From Cyanophora paradoxa (Eukaryota; Glaucocystophyceae; Cyanophorales; Cyanophoraceae), in the NCBI GenBank assembly GCA_004431415.1, contig QPMI01000252.1, positions 1 through 64,000 on the forward strand: DNA of 64,000 nt. Direction: 5' to 3'. Each line of letters opens with the position of its first letter. Position 1 is the stretch's first letter. This document shows positions 19,861-29,787 of this stretch, piece by piece. A program made the position numbers and the translations under genes. The notes beneath the pieces were generated by a model. That model had not been told where the DNA came from. It did no database searches and saw only the letters and a list, made by a program, of their open reading frames with translations.

Positions 19861-21301
19861 CGGGGTCCCTGCGGGAGCAGCGTTCAGCGCCGCCTCCCAA
19901 GCGATTCGGCGGCCCTCCGGGCGCGGCACTAGAGCCCCGCCCGGCAGAGCCAGGGCCGGGGGCGCGGGCCGGGCCTCGTACCGGGGTACGTGGTTGGCGG
20001 GGCGACGGAGAGCCGGGGTGTGGGGCGGGGGCCCTGCGGGAGCAGCGTTCAGCGCCGCCTCCCAAGCGATTCGGCGGCCCACCGGGCGCGGCACTAAGGC
20101 CCCGCCCGGCAGAGCCAGGGCCGGGGGCGCGGGCCGGGCCTCGTACCGGGGTACGTGGTTGGCGGGGCGGCGGGGGCGGGATCCCTGCGCGAGCGGCGTC
20201 CAGCGTGGCTGACGCCACGCTCAAAAAGACCCTCCGATTGAATATCAAAGAGCGGGCAAAGGCGGCTGGCCCGCGCACCGCGGATACGTGGTTGTGGCGA
20301 AGCGCGCGCGCGCAGGGCATGGAGGCGGCATGCTGCAGCTCGTCGGCGATCCTGGCTCTGACTGCGCAAGACGCCAGCAGCCATTGAGTCCCATGCGTCG
20401 ACGGCGAGGTGCCCCCAGAGCACGCGCGGTAACGGAGATCGCCCTGCGCAAATGAGCGCGGGCAGGCCGCGGTCGGCGCTCGGCGCAGGGGCGGCGCGGG
20501 CGTGTGCAGACCTCGGCGCCGGCTTTTCGGCTCGTGATGGAGCGCGCACGGGATCGCGTTGACATGCGGCGGCGGCGCGAGGGCGACGAACCGCCAGATG
20601 CGCCGCGCCGGATCGCCCGCGGTGAGCGAACCGAGCACGATGCAAAGTGAGCCACGGACCTATAGCAGTAGCTGTACATGTGCCGCGATGTGCGGCGTGT
20701 ACTGCGGCGGCGAGCGGGGCCAGATGGAGGCGCCAGATATAGCGGCGGCGCCTGGGGAGTGCGACGCGCTCGAGCGTTTCGCACACCGGGCGATGTGTGG
20801 CTGGAGCTGGTGCCTCGTAACGCTGTCCCCCCCGGTTTTGGGCAGCCCCAAAACCGGCGCTGGCGCGGCGGCGGCAGCGCGGAGGACCCGAAGCGGTACA
20901 CAGCGCAATCGTTGCGCTGTACCGCGCATGCATAACGCGACCAGAGCGCTAGCAGCGCGGACTGCATGACGGAATCGCTGTCCCCCCCCTCCGCAAGCGG
21001 GCGCGCGGGACCTTGGCGCGCGGGCGCGCAGCGGGGATCCGCTAGCAAAAAGGACCTATGCGCGCCGATTCCCTAGCACTCGTGTAGCTGTCTTGCCGAT
21101 CCCGCGCCGCGAATCCCGCGCCCGCAGTGGTCGAAAACCGATGGTGACGGGGCTAGACGCCGCCTAATGTATCGTGTTCAGTAGCATGCAACCTCCATTA
21201 CTGCTATCTGTCGCCTAGCCCGCTGCCCCCCTCGCTGCGCCATCACACAACACATAATTCCCAACCCAATTGCTGTATTAATTTTGGACCAGAATGCGCT
21301 C
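19861..21301 (-). repeat. Inverted repeat arm B (mate of 9358-10799)
   Basis: Reverse complement of 9358-10799, including two minisatellite units at 19861-20190. With the direct copy at 19171-19853 it makes an imperfect palindrome: arms 19171-19853 and 20619-21301 (683 bp) around a 765-bp spacer. Confidence 0.93.
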
Positions 21302-21407
21302 TAGTGTCCCTGATAGCCGCCGCTCGCGGCGTGGAGATCTAACTCCAAATTTAGTCGACGAAACTTGAAAGTTGAAACTGCGCAAAATTGCGAATGAGAT
21401 AGACTGA

Positions 21408-21426
21408 ATCTAGATCTAGATCTAGC
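21408..21426. repeat. Short TCTAGA tandem
   Basis: atctagatctagatctagc: overlapping AGATCT/TCTAGA palindromes in an A/T-richer intergenic stretch just outside the inverted repeat. No function can be assigned. Confidence 0.6.
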
Positions 21427-21638
21427 TATGGTCGAAACTTGATCATGAAATAGGAAATAGCACTGCACAAAACTGTACGCGACATTCTCGAGCGCGTACT
21501 ACGCGTACGGTATGCCCTCGTAAATGTGGCAACTTGGCAACATAAAAAAAAGGGGTTCGCAAGGGCGGGCGGGCGGCGGGGGCCGGGCCGGCCGCGGGGC
21601 GGGCTCCGGATCCGAGGCTCGTGATCACAATCCGATGA

Positions 21639-22648
21639 TCAGGGGCTCTCGCCGGAGTCGTCGGAGTCGCGGTCGTCGTCGTCGAGCTCGGCGTCCTCGT
21701 CCTCGTCCTCGTCCTCGTCCCCCTCCTCCTCCTCGTCCTCCTCGTCCTCGTCCTCGTCCCCCTCATCCTCGTCGAGCTCGGGGCCCTTGGCGGCCGTCGC
21801 GTGCACCGCCGGGGGCCCGACCGCCCCCGCCGGCTTCTGCGCGGAGAGGGTCGCCGCCCCCTCCAGCCCCAGCGCCCCGCGCGAGGCCTGCAGCTCCGCC
21901 GGCGCCTCCAGCCCCGCCGCCGGCAGCCCGGGGCCGGGGCCGGGCCGGGGCCGGCCGAGGGCGCCGGGGCCGGGGCGGAGGCCGGGCGGGGCCTCGCGGG
22001 GCGGCTGCGCGCCCTCGAGTTCCTCGGCGGGGGCGGGGCGGTGGGGCCGGTGGGCGTGGGCGGGCGGGGCGCGTCGCGATCGGCGAGGCGCGAGCCGAGG
22101 GCGCCGACGGCGAGGCCGACGCCGAAGCCGGCGGTGCCGGCGAGGGCCATCTCCTCCGCCGCCGCCGCCCCGGGCGCCGCCCCCGTATGCCGCGGCCGCG
22201 GCGACGCGTACGACGCGTGCCGCTCCGCCCCCGCCTCCTCCGGCGCCTCCTCGTCCACCTCCACCCCGCGCCTTCGCGGCCCCGGGCCCGCCGGCGCCGC
22301 GTGTCCGTGCGGCGATGCCGCCGCGGCCGGCGCCCCGCACGCGTACGAGCACGCGTAGGGCCCCGGGGCGCAGGGGCCGTGCCCGGCGTGGGCCGCGCCC
22401 GTCCCTGCCTTGCAATTGGCGAGCAGGGGCGCCCGCTCCAGCTCCTCTCGCCCCGCTCGCCTACAGCTCGCGTCAGCGCATGCGCAGGCCCCCCGCCGGC
22501 GATCATCGGATCACAGAGACTGAGAAGAGCCTCTTCCGCACCTGCCGCAGAGGAAGCAGAGGCCCGCGATCCCCGCACTCGCAAGCACTAGGCCGGCCCC
22601 TGCAGCAAAACACGATTCCGTACGCGTAAGTATTCGAAAATCAGGCAT
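21639..22648 (-). CDS. Membrane protein with acidic C-terminal tail, unrecognised family
   Basis: I do not recognise the family. Exon 1 (22648-22542) reads MPDFRILTRTESCFAAG and then a hydrophobic stretch (AGLVLASAGIAGLCFLCG) that could be a signal anchor. The intron 22541-22461 (gtgcgg...ctgtag) joins in phase to REELERAPLLANCKAG. The middle has a Cys/Gly/Pro segment (HGPCAPGPYACSYACG) and a second hydrophobic segment (ALAGTAGFGVGLAVGALG). A C-rich stretch at ~22075-22020 behaves like an intron, but it would need a GC donor and a GAG acceptor. The tail is almost pure Asp/Glu (~21780-21650) and ends DSDDSGESP. Start choice rests on the ATG opening a frame that stays open to a good donor. The gene is probably real; its role is unknown. 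Confidence 0.5.
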
Positions 22649-22995
22649 AACTGGTGAACGCGAAGAAGCTTCATGATCAGCGAACCGCCGATTACGAGGC
22701 TGAGATGGCTTTCTTCTTTAATTTCCTTCGAGCCTCCTCCCATGGACTGGGCCTCCTGCTCCCCTGCTCGCGCCGCCAACCGGATCAAATTCTCGTGATC
22801 GATATCTAAATGCCTTTTCCAACGGGCGCTGCACCTTCGATCCCAGAAGTGGCTTGTCCAGGCAAGCACCGGAAAGACTTTGGCATAAACTTGGAAAGAT
22901 GAAATGGGGTGCAGAGGCTCGCGCCGACGCAGCAGATGGACGTCCGATCGGCGGAGGATTCTACCTCGGTCGGGTAAGCCGTCCGGTCACGTACG
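22649..22995. other. Spacer between two reverse-strand genes
   Basis: A/T-richer sequence. A 93-codon open frame on the reverse strand (22869-22588) overlaps the start of the membrane-protein gene out of frame. It has a natural-looking composition but no recognisable domain; it could be 5' UTR or an unrecognised exon. Confidence 0.35.
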
Positions 22996-23214
22996 TCAAA
23001 CTTGCTTCAACGAGCAGGTGATTAAGCTCGCACCTGCTGCAGTCGCGCAACAGTGGATCATCTGCGCGCCGACCGCTGTGCCGGAACATACGCCAGATCG
23101 GCAGCAGTCGTCGCATTCGGACGAATTCAGAGCCGCGGTTGCGTCTGCGGCGACGACGACCGCCAGCGCCAGGCCCAGAGCGCCAGCCAGGACGAGCCTT
23201 GCCACATGCCGCAT
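22996..23214 (-). CDS. Small secreted Cys-rich protein (putative)
   Basis: A 72-residue frame starting at 23214 with a classic signal peptide (MRHVARLVLAGALGLALAVV, then VAADATAA). A short mature part follows with seven cysteines, including ECDDCC, SGVC and HCC. The odd Cys number and a good donor (gtgcgagc near 23036) suggest the coding sequence may continue into further exons. It is divergent from the RBM25-like gene with only 92 bp between the two starts, so it probably shares that promoter. No family is recognised. The signal peptide is the main support. Confidence 0.45.
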   Translation of the reverse strand: MRHVARLVLAGALGLALAVVVAADATAALNSSECDDCCRSGVCSGTAVGAQMIHCCATAAGASLITCSLKQV

Positions 23215-23306
23215 TTTGGCTGTACCCGTTGTTTTTGGGGGTACGCGTGCTTCCGCATCGCCCGTCTCTCTGTCTGCAAGCCCCGGCGTAGGCGGAATCG
23301 AAGCGT

Positions 23307-24672
23307 ATGGCGGAGGCGGGGGAAGCCTCGCCGGCGAAGGCAGCCGATGGCGGAGGCGAGGATGTCCAGCAGAGGCCGAGCGAAGCTGACGTTGTCGATA
23401 GGAAGGCGAACCGGGAGCGCGGTGATCGCAAGGAGAGCCGACGGAGCCGCAGCCGGTCGAGGTCGCCCAGCCGGAAGAAGCGCTCTCGTTCGCGGTCGAA
23501 GGACAGGCGGCGGCGGCGGCGTAGCAAGTCGCGTTCGCGTAGCAGAGACCGTCGTTCCCGTTCTCGCAACCGACGTTCCCGCTCCCGTTCGCGAAAGGAT
23601 GGCAAGGATGGCACGCCCAATGACAAGACCCCTGGACAGCCTGCCGAGCCTGCACAGCCGTCTCCGGAAGAGCTAGCGGCGAGGGAGGCCGAGCGCGAGC
23701 GAGCGGAGGAAGAGCGGAAGGTGCGCCGGACACGGGCCAACCCATTGCACCGCGAAGCTGACGCGCTCGCTGGGCAGGCCCGCGAAGCTAAGGAGAAGGC
23801 GGATAGGGAAGAGCGCGAGCGCAAGGAAGAGGAGAACATGTCAGAGCTTGACCGGTTGAGGCGGCAGAAGCTGCGCGAGATCCAAGTGCAGCGCGAGAAC
23901 GAGATGAAGTGCGCACAGCCATTCGCATGCTGCGGCCTGGCTCGGGCCGACCCGGCTGCGCGCGCAGGGCGGAGCGGGAGTTTCGCGAGCGCGAGCGCCA
24001 GTTCGAGGCGAGGGAGCGCGAGAAGGCCCGGGACCGCGAGCGGGAGCGGGAGCGGGACAAGGACCGCATACGCGAGGAGGAGAGCGCGCGGCGGAGGTGC
24101 GCCCGGCGCGTGCCGCGTCGGCGTGTTCGCGGGGGCCGATGCGGGGCCGGGGCGCAGGTACCGGGAGTCGAGCTCGGAGGAGGACGAGCGGGACCTGTCG
24201 CCGCGGCGCGTGAAGCGGCGCGAGGAGCGCCGCGCCGAGCGCCGCAAGCTTCGCCAGAAGGAGCGTGAGGAGGACGAGCTCGACCGCCAGGTCGAGGCCG
24301 AGGTGCCGCCCCGCCCGCGCCCCGCGGCCCGCGGCGGGCTCCGCCGACGCGCCTGCGCAGGACGTCAAGTGGGAGGAGGAGGAGGCGCGCCGGCGGGAAG
24401 AGAAGGAGCGCCTGGCGCGGGAGCGGGCCGAGGCGGTGCGGGGGGTCCCGAGTGGGCGGGGCGCGGGGGCGGGGCTGACGGGCGGGGCAGGAGGCGGAGC
24501 GGAAGCGGAAGGAGGCGGAGGCGGCGGCGGCGGAGGAGCGGCGGCGGTTCGAGGAGCGGATGATGGCGGAGCTCGCGGCGCAGGAGGCGGAGCGCAAGCA
24601 GAAGGAGGCCGAGGCCGAGGCGCGCGCCGCCGCCGAGCGCGCCGCCCGCGCCGCCATCTTCCAGGACTACGC

Positions 24673-24706
<34 letters not shown>

Positions 24707-25426
24707 GCGATGCAGGGGCAGGCGGGGGCGGGGGCGCGGGGCTCGCCGGACGAGGACGTGGAGATGGACGTGGGGGGCGGGGCGCCCTCGCCGCCCCCCG
24801 TGGCGATCGTCGGGGGCGTGCGGCTGGCGCCGGGGCGGCGCGCCGGCCCCGTGAAGTCGGTCTTCCGGGTGGAGGACGACGAGTCGGGGACGGGCCCCAA
24901 GGCCAAGAAGCGCACCCTCGTCACCCTCGACGACGACGGCATGCCCGCCAAGCTCCCCGCCGCCCCCGCCCCGGCCCTGGCCCCGCCCGCCCTCTCCCCC
25001 GGCGACTTCGCCGCGAAGGCCGCAGCCGCGCTGGCGGCCAAGGCGGCGGAGAACCCGGCGGCGGCGGCGGCAGCGGCGGCGGCGGCGGCGGCGGCGTTCG
25101 CTGCGAAGCTGGGGAAGAAGAAGGGGGAGGAGGAGGCGCCGAAGAGCGACCGGGAGGTGCTGGCGACGGCGGTGGACTGGGGCGCGCTGGAGGGGGCGGG
25201 GGCGCTGGAGGGGAGCGTGCGGGCGTGGGTGGCCCGCAAGGTGGGCGAGCTGCTGGGCGAGGAGGAGGCGACGCTGATCGACTTCATCGTGGGGAAGCTC
25301 AAGGCCCGCTCCGACGCCGCCTCGCTGGCCCAGCAGCTGCAGCCCGTCCTCGACGAGGACACCGACGCCTTCCTCGTCCAGCTCTGGCGCACCCTCCTCG
25401 CCCAGGCACGCGCCGCTAAGAAGTAG
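23307..25426 (+). CDS. RBM25/Snu71-like splicing factor with RS and PWI domains
   Basis: Nuclear splicing regulator of the RBM25 type. The N-terminus is an RS domain (RRSRSRSRSPSRKKRSRSRS, residues ~46-110). A long charged Arg/Glu coiled region follows (EREREKARDRERERERDK type), then a poly-Gln run and a central segment with the RBM25-like VKSVFRVEDDE and KKRTLVTLDDD motifs. The C-terminal PWI domain (VDWGALEG, GSVRAWVARKVGELLGEEEA, LIDFIVGKLKA, DTDAFLVQLWRTLL; ~25170-25415) binds nucleic acid and links to U1 snRNP. There are at least four short introns (donors ~23909, ~24096, ~24303, ~24438). No RRM is visible upstream, unlike animal RBM25. Human RBM25 has an RRM-RE/RD-PWI order, so an RS domain replaces the RRM here, unless further 5' exons exist. 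The stop is at 25426. Confidence 0.88.
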
Positions 25427-25922
25427 CCCCCCCCCAGCGTTGTCCCCCTGCAGCGCCCCGCGCCTCGTGTGTGTCGCACGGTCAATTGCAATTGATGGAC
25501 AACTCTCAGCGCCATAGCATACAAAGCAACCCTCTACAAGCTTAAGGCCAAGCTAACCATTTTTTGAAAACGAAAACAGGCGATCTGCGCCTGCGCTTAC
25601 GTATACTGTGATCGAGCACGTGCAGCGTCCGCTGGGAGCGCCGAGCTACGCGGGGGCCACTCGGAAGGACGATAAGGAATTTGAAATCTTTACACTTGCA
25701 CTTTACAAGAGATGCGACGAGGCCCTACGTAGACGACTCCAAAAATGGATGGCGGGACGACTGCCGAGAACTGCCCGAGGGGAGAAGCGAACCGCAAGGG
25801 GACTAGGATAGACAGGACACAACAGGGGAAAGCGAGGGGGGGAAGATAGAAAAGAAGGGCACCCAAAAAGGGAGAGTGGCGGGGCGGGGCGGGGCGCCGC
25901 GCCGCACGGGCGGGCGGGCGGC
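25427..25922. other. Convergent 3' region, RBM25-like / Pumilio
   Basis: Tail-to-tail gap of 496 bp with lower GC, presumably both 3' UTRs. A 67-codon open frame at 25608-25811 shows no domain and ends in UTR-like sequence. No clear polyadenylation signal is identifiable. Confidence 0.45.
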
Positions 25923-28085
25923 TCAGCCGAGCTTGGCGCCGATGATCTTCTCGCACTTGGTGAGGATGTGCTTGCCGTACGTGTACTTCTTGAGCATGGC
26001 CGCGTTGTTGCGGACGAGGGAGAGCACGTACTCGCGCTGCCGGTCGTCCGACACCTCCTGCGCGCCCCCCGCCGCCCGTTACCTCCCCGCAGCGCCCGCC
26101 GGCGGCGAGGGCGGGCGGCCGGGGCGGCGCACGATGATCTTCTGGATGACGTAGTTGCCGAACTGGTCCCGCATCATCGCCAGCAGCGGGTTCCTGCGCG
26201 GCGCGTCGGCACGTGCGGGCGGCGTGGGCGCGGGGCGGGGCGGGGCGGGGGCCGCACGGGTCGGAGCGGGTGCCGAGGATCTCCTCCACCATCGAGTGCT
26301 TCTCCTCGTCCGTCCCTGCAGCGTGCGCCCGCCCGTCGGCCCGGCCCGGGGCGGGGCGGGGCGGGGCGGGGCGGGGGGTGTCGGACCGAAGCCGAGGCAC
26401 TTCTCGATGACGTTGGAGGCGAACTTGTGCTGGGAGAGGGGGAGGACCTGGCCCCGCAGCTTCGAGATGATCCCCGTCCGCTCGTTGCGGTCCCCGTGCT
26501 CGAGCACGTGCTGGATCACGTAGTTGCCGTACTGGTCCTGCACGAGGGAGGCGGCGTTGCGGAGGATCTCGTCGAGGATGGGGTTCTTCTGGTAGGGGAG
26601 GCAGTGCTCGAGGATGCGCTGGATGACGCGGCAGCCGTACGGGTGCGTCGCCAGCATCAGCACCGAGCCCCCGAACGAGTCCACGATGAACTGGATCACG
26701 TTCGGCGCCACCCGCTCGATGCACTTCTGGATCACGTGGTTCCCGTTCTGGTCCTTCACGCACTTCATCACGTGCCCGTCCAGCTCCCGCACAAGCGCCT
26801 CCTGCTGCTCCTGCGGGGGCGCCTCGGCCGGCGGCGCGCGGGAGAGGGCGGGGCGGGGCCGGGGGGAGGGCGCCGGGGCGTGCGCACGGGCTCGATGACC
26901 TCGAGGGCCTTCTGGATGACGCGGCAGCCGTACATCTGCAGCGAGAGGGCGAGGACGTGGCCGACGAGCTGCTGGGCCAGCGCCTGCGTCTCGCTGCGGG
27001 TGCCGTGCTCGAAGAACTTCTGGATGACGTAGTTGCCGAAGACGTCGGTCATGAGGCGCAGGCACTCCGGGTAGACCTCGGCGAAGACGAGCTGCTTGTC
27101 GGCGTCGGTCGCCGTCTCGAGCTTCTGCTGGATGAAGCGGGAGCCGTGCTGGTCCACGCTGAACTCCACCACGTGCCCCGCGATGTCCCGCAGCTCGAAC
27201 TTGCGGCTCTTGTTGTTGCGGAACTCCTCCAGCAGCGAGGAGCGCGGCTTGTCGTCCTCGGGCATGCCGGCCATCGCGCCGTTGCGCATCGGCGAGAGCG
27301 GCATCGGCGGGGAGCCGTACTTCGGGTCCTTCCCCCGCCGCTTCATCCCGCCGAGGTCGTCCGGCAGGCGGCCGCCGCGGAAGGGCGGCGAGGCGGGGGC
27401 CCCGGGCGGGCCGAGCGGCCCCAGGCCGAAGGGGTCCGAGTCCCAGAGGTCCTCGGGGCGGCCGAGGGGCACCGGGGCGCCGTAGGGGCCCCCGGGGGGC
27501 ATCTTCCCCATCATCCCCATCGCCGGCACCGTCGGCACCCCGTTCGGCTTGCCCATCGGGGGCATCCCCGGCGGGAAGCCCATCATGCCGAGCATCGGCA
27601 CCGGCGGCGCCGCCGCTGCCGAGACGTCAGCCTCGCGCAGGGCAACGGAGGGGGGCGAGGAGAGGGACGGGCGGACTCATGCCGTAGGGAGGCGGGTACA
27701 TCATCTGCTGGGGCAGGCCGGGTGGGGCGAAGAAGGGCGGCATCCCGTACGCTGCTGCCGCGGCGGCGGCGGCGGCAGCGGCCGCCTGTGCCTGGGCTTG
27801 GGCCTGGGCCTGAGCCTGGGCTTGTGCAGAGCCCGGCGGATACGCCCGCATGCCGTTCTGCATCTGCTCGCGGGTTCAGGGTGGGCCCGATCACCGGCAG
27901 CGCGCGACAATCCCCGAACCTGCATGACGACATCGTGCGGGATGCCCTGCAGATTGGAGAAGGAATCGTGAGGAAGGCGCGGGGCGCGGGGCGCGGGTCG
28001 CGCGGGCGCGGACCTGGGCGTAGAGGTACTCGGAGAGGTCGTCGCCGAAGGGGGGCGGCGGCATCCCCAGGCTCGTCAGGCCCAC

Positions 28086-28118
<33 letters not shown>

Positions 28119-29587
28119 AGCAGCAGCTGCCGCGGCGGCGGCCGCGGCGGCCGCCGCCGCGTGCGGGATGGACGGGACGGTCGGAAGCGGAGCACCGACC
28201 GCGGCCGACGCAGCGACAGCGGCGGCAGCAGCGGCCGCTTGCCTCTGCTGGTTCTCGACCATCGCCTCCACTAACCTCCTCTGGTCAGCGCTCTGCCGGA
28301 GGGAAGCACAAGTGAGACGGGTGAAGCGAGCGAGGGCCGGGGGGAGAAGGACGCGCGGCGCGGGCGAACCGCGGCAAGAGGGGCCTCATTGAGCGAGAGG
28401 CCGTTCATGCGAACGTCGAGGGCCCCCGCCTGGGCGTCCATGTACTGCGCGCTGTGCCCGCCAGCATTCCCGAGCGCAGCCTTGCCGGCCAGCGCCCCGC
28501 GCGCGAAGCTCCCCGGCGAGGGAGGGTTGTTGTCGAGGACGGGCGCGGGCATTGCGGGTTTTGCAGCCACTCCCCCTGAGGGGTGGTTGGCGCACAAAAG
28601 GAAAGGGAAGAAGAAGGACGCAGCGAACCTGTCGCAGAGGGGCTTGCGGGGCGCTGAGGAACCGCCAGATTGCCCGCCAGCGCCTTGTACACGGGCGATG
28701 GAGTGCGCGGAAAGTCCTCCTGGATGCGGTCGACGAGGGAGGACTTTGGCCGGCTGCCGACAGGAGCCTGGATTCCGGCTGCGCCTGCTGATAAAGCAGC
28801 AGCAGCCGCCGCAGGCAGACCGAGCGTTGATGCCAAGTCGTCCCTTCCCGCTCCGGGCCGACCCTGTGACCGGTCAACTTCGTGTACGTGAGCGCTGGGC
28901 GCGCGGGACATTGATTCACCACGTTCATCGCAGCTAGTTCCTTCATAGCGTCCTGTGCGTCCTTCTCTGCATCCGCGGAGCGAGCTGGGCAGCGATAAGT
29001 GGTTCGCAACAGTCACGAGTGTACGTGGCCGCACTCTGGGCGAGGCGCGCTTGGTGCCATGATCGCCAAGAGAACAGAGGAGGAGGGAGCCTGGTCAAAA
29101 GAAGTAGCGGGAACTTGTGAGCGCCGCGCCCGGAGGCCGATCACCACGTAGTCGGGCAAGAAGATGCGCACCGTGGGTCAAGATTACGCTGAGAAGTGTA
29201 GTATGCGTAGTACGCGGGATCCGCGCGGGGGTCCTCCGGATTCACGAGCTCGGGCGAGGGGGGCGGCTGCGTGAATGCCATTGGAAAGGAAGGGAAAGGT
29301 GCGATCAGCGGTTCGTCGGATAAGCATGTAGGAATGCAGTGGAGGCACCTGATCGCTGACAGATGGGGGGGCGCTCGAGGGGCGCCCTGGACCACCAGCG
29401 CGAAGTGCTGCACGTACTCTCACGTGAGTGGGGGCGTCGCGGGCGATGTGGGCGCGCCCCAGTCACGGATCTCACCCTCGATCGCTTTAGAGACGATGCT
29501 CGGCCGCTCGCGGGGTGGCTCCATCCCCTCTCCTGCTTGCATGGCGCTGCGTGTAAGGGCCGCTGCGTGGAGAGCCACGGAGGACAT
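25923..29587 (-). CDS. PUM: Pumilio (PUF) RNA-binding protein
   Basis: Cytoplasmic post-transcriptional repressor that binds 3' UTRs. The C-terminal homology domain has eight PUF repeats: [77 protein letters not shown] and [11 protein letters not shown]. The three-residue code (SR-Q, NY-Q, CR-Q, NH-Q, CR-Q, NY-Q, SN-E, NY-Q) predicts recognition of UGUAUAUA, a classic Pumilio element. Upstream exons hold Gln/Ala-rich low complexity and two plant-Pumilio-like motifs: [19 protein letters not shown] (~29250-29190) and [17 protein letters not shown] (~28735-28685). The last exon ends [20 protein letters not shown]. The start at 29587 ([14 protein letters not shown]) is the best upstream Met in the first open exon. 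It is divergent from the coiled-coil gene across 200 bp. Confidence 0.93.
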
Positions 29588-29787
29588 GAAAGCTGAGTGC
29601 GTTGATGGAGAGCTCAGCAGCCCATCCTTCCTGCTTTTGCTGGCCTTCGGCCTCTGCTGCGCAGCGAGCGCAGTGTACCCCGCGCAAGCCGGTACGGGTA
29701 CGTCGTCCGGCCGCTCCTCGCGGCTGGCTGTTTCGCGGCCTTGTACGCACGAAATCGACGCCGGCCAACACAGCTGTACATGGCAGA

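Larger units (their letters stand above)
18652..21638. other. Non-coding region with palindrome and minisatellite
   Basis: No gene is supported between the acetyltransferase copy and the gene starting at 22648 on the reverse strand. The segment consists of the right end of the direct duplication, the inverted arm, and about 340 bp of single-copy A/T-richer DNA (21302-21638) with a short TCTAGA tandem. Open frames here mirror those in 9611-10414 and are explained by the repeats. Confidence 0.6.

Noticed and set aside
19171-21301. Palindrome as a transposon with terminal inverted repeats
   Set aside because: No transposase-like coding sequence, no target-site duplication at the outer edges, and the arms are explained by duplication of local intergenic DNA.
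22961-24247. Long reverse-strand Arg/Ser-rich open frame
   Set aside because: It is the antisense shadow of the RS domain of the RBM25-like gene, where RS codons stay open on both strands.
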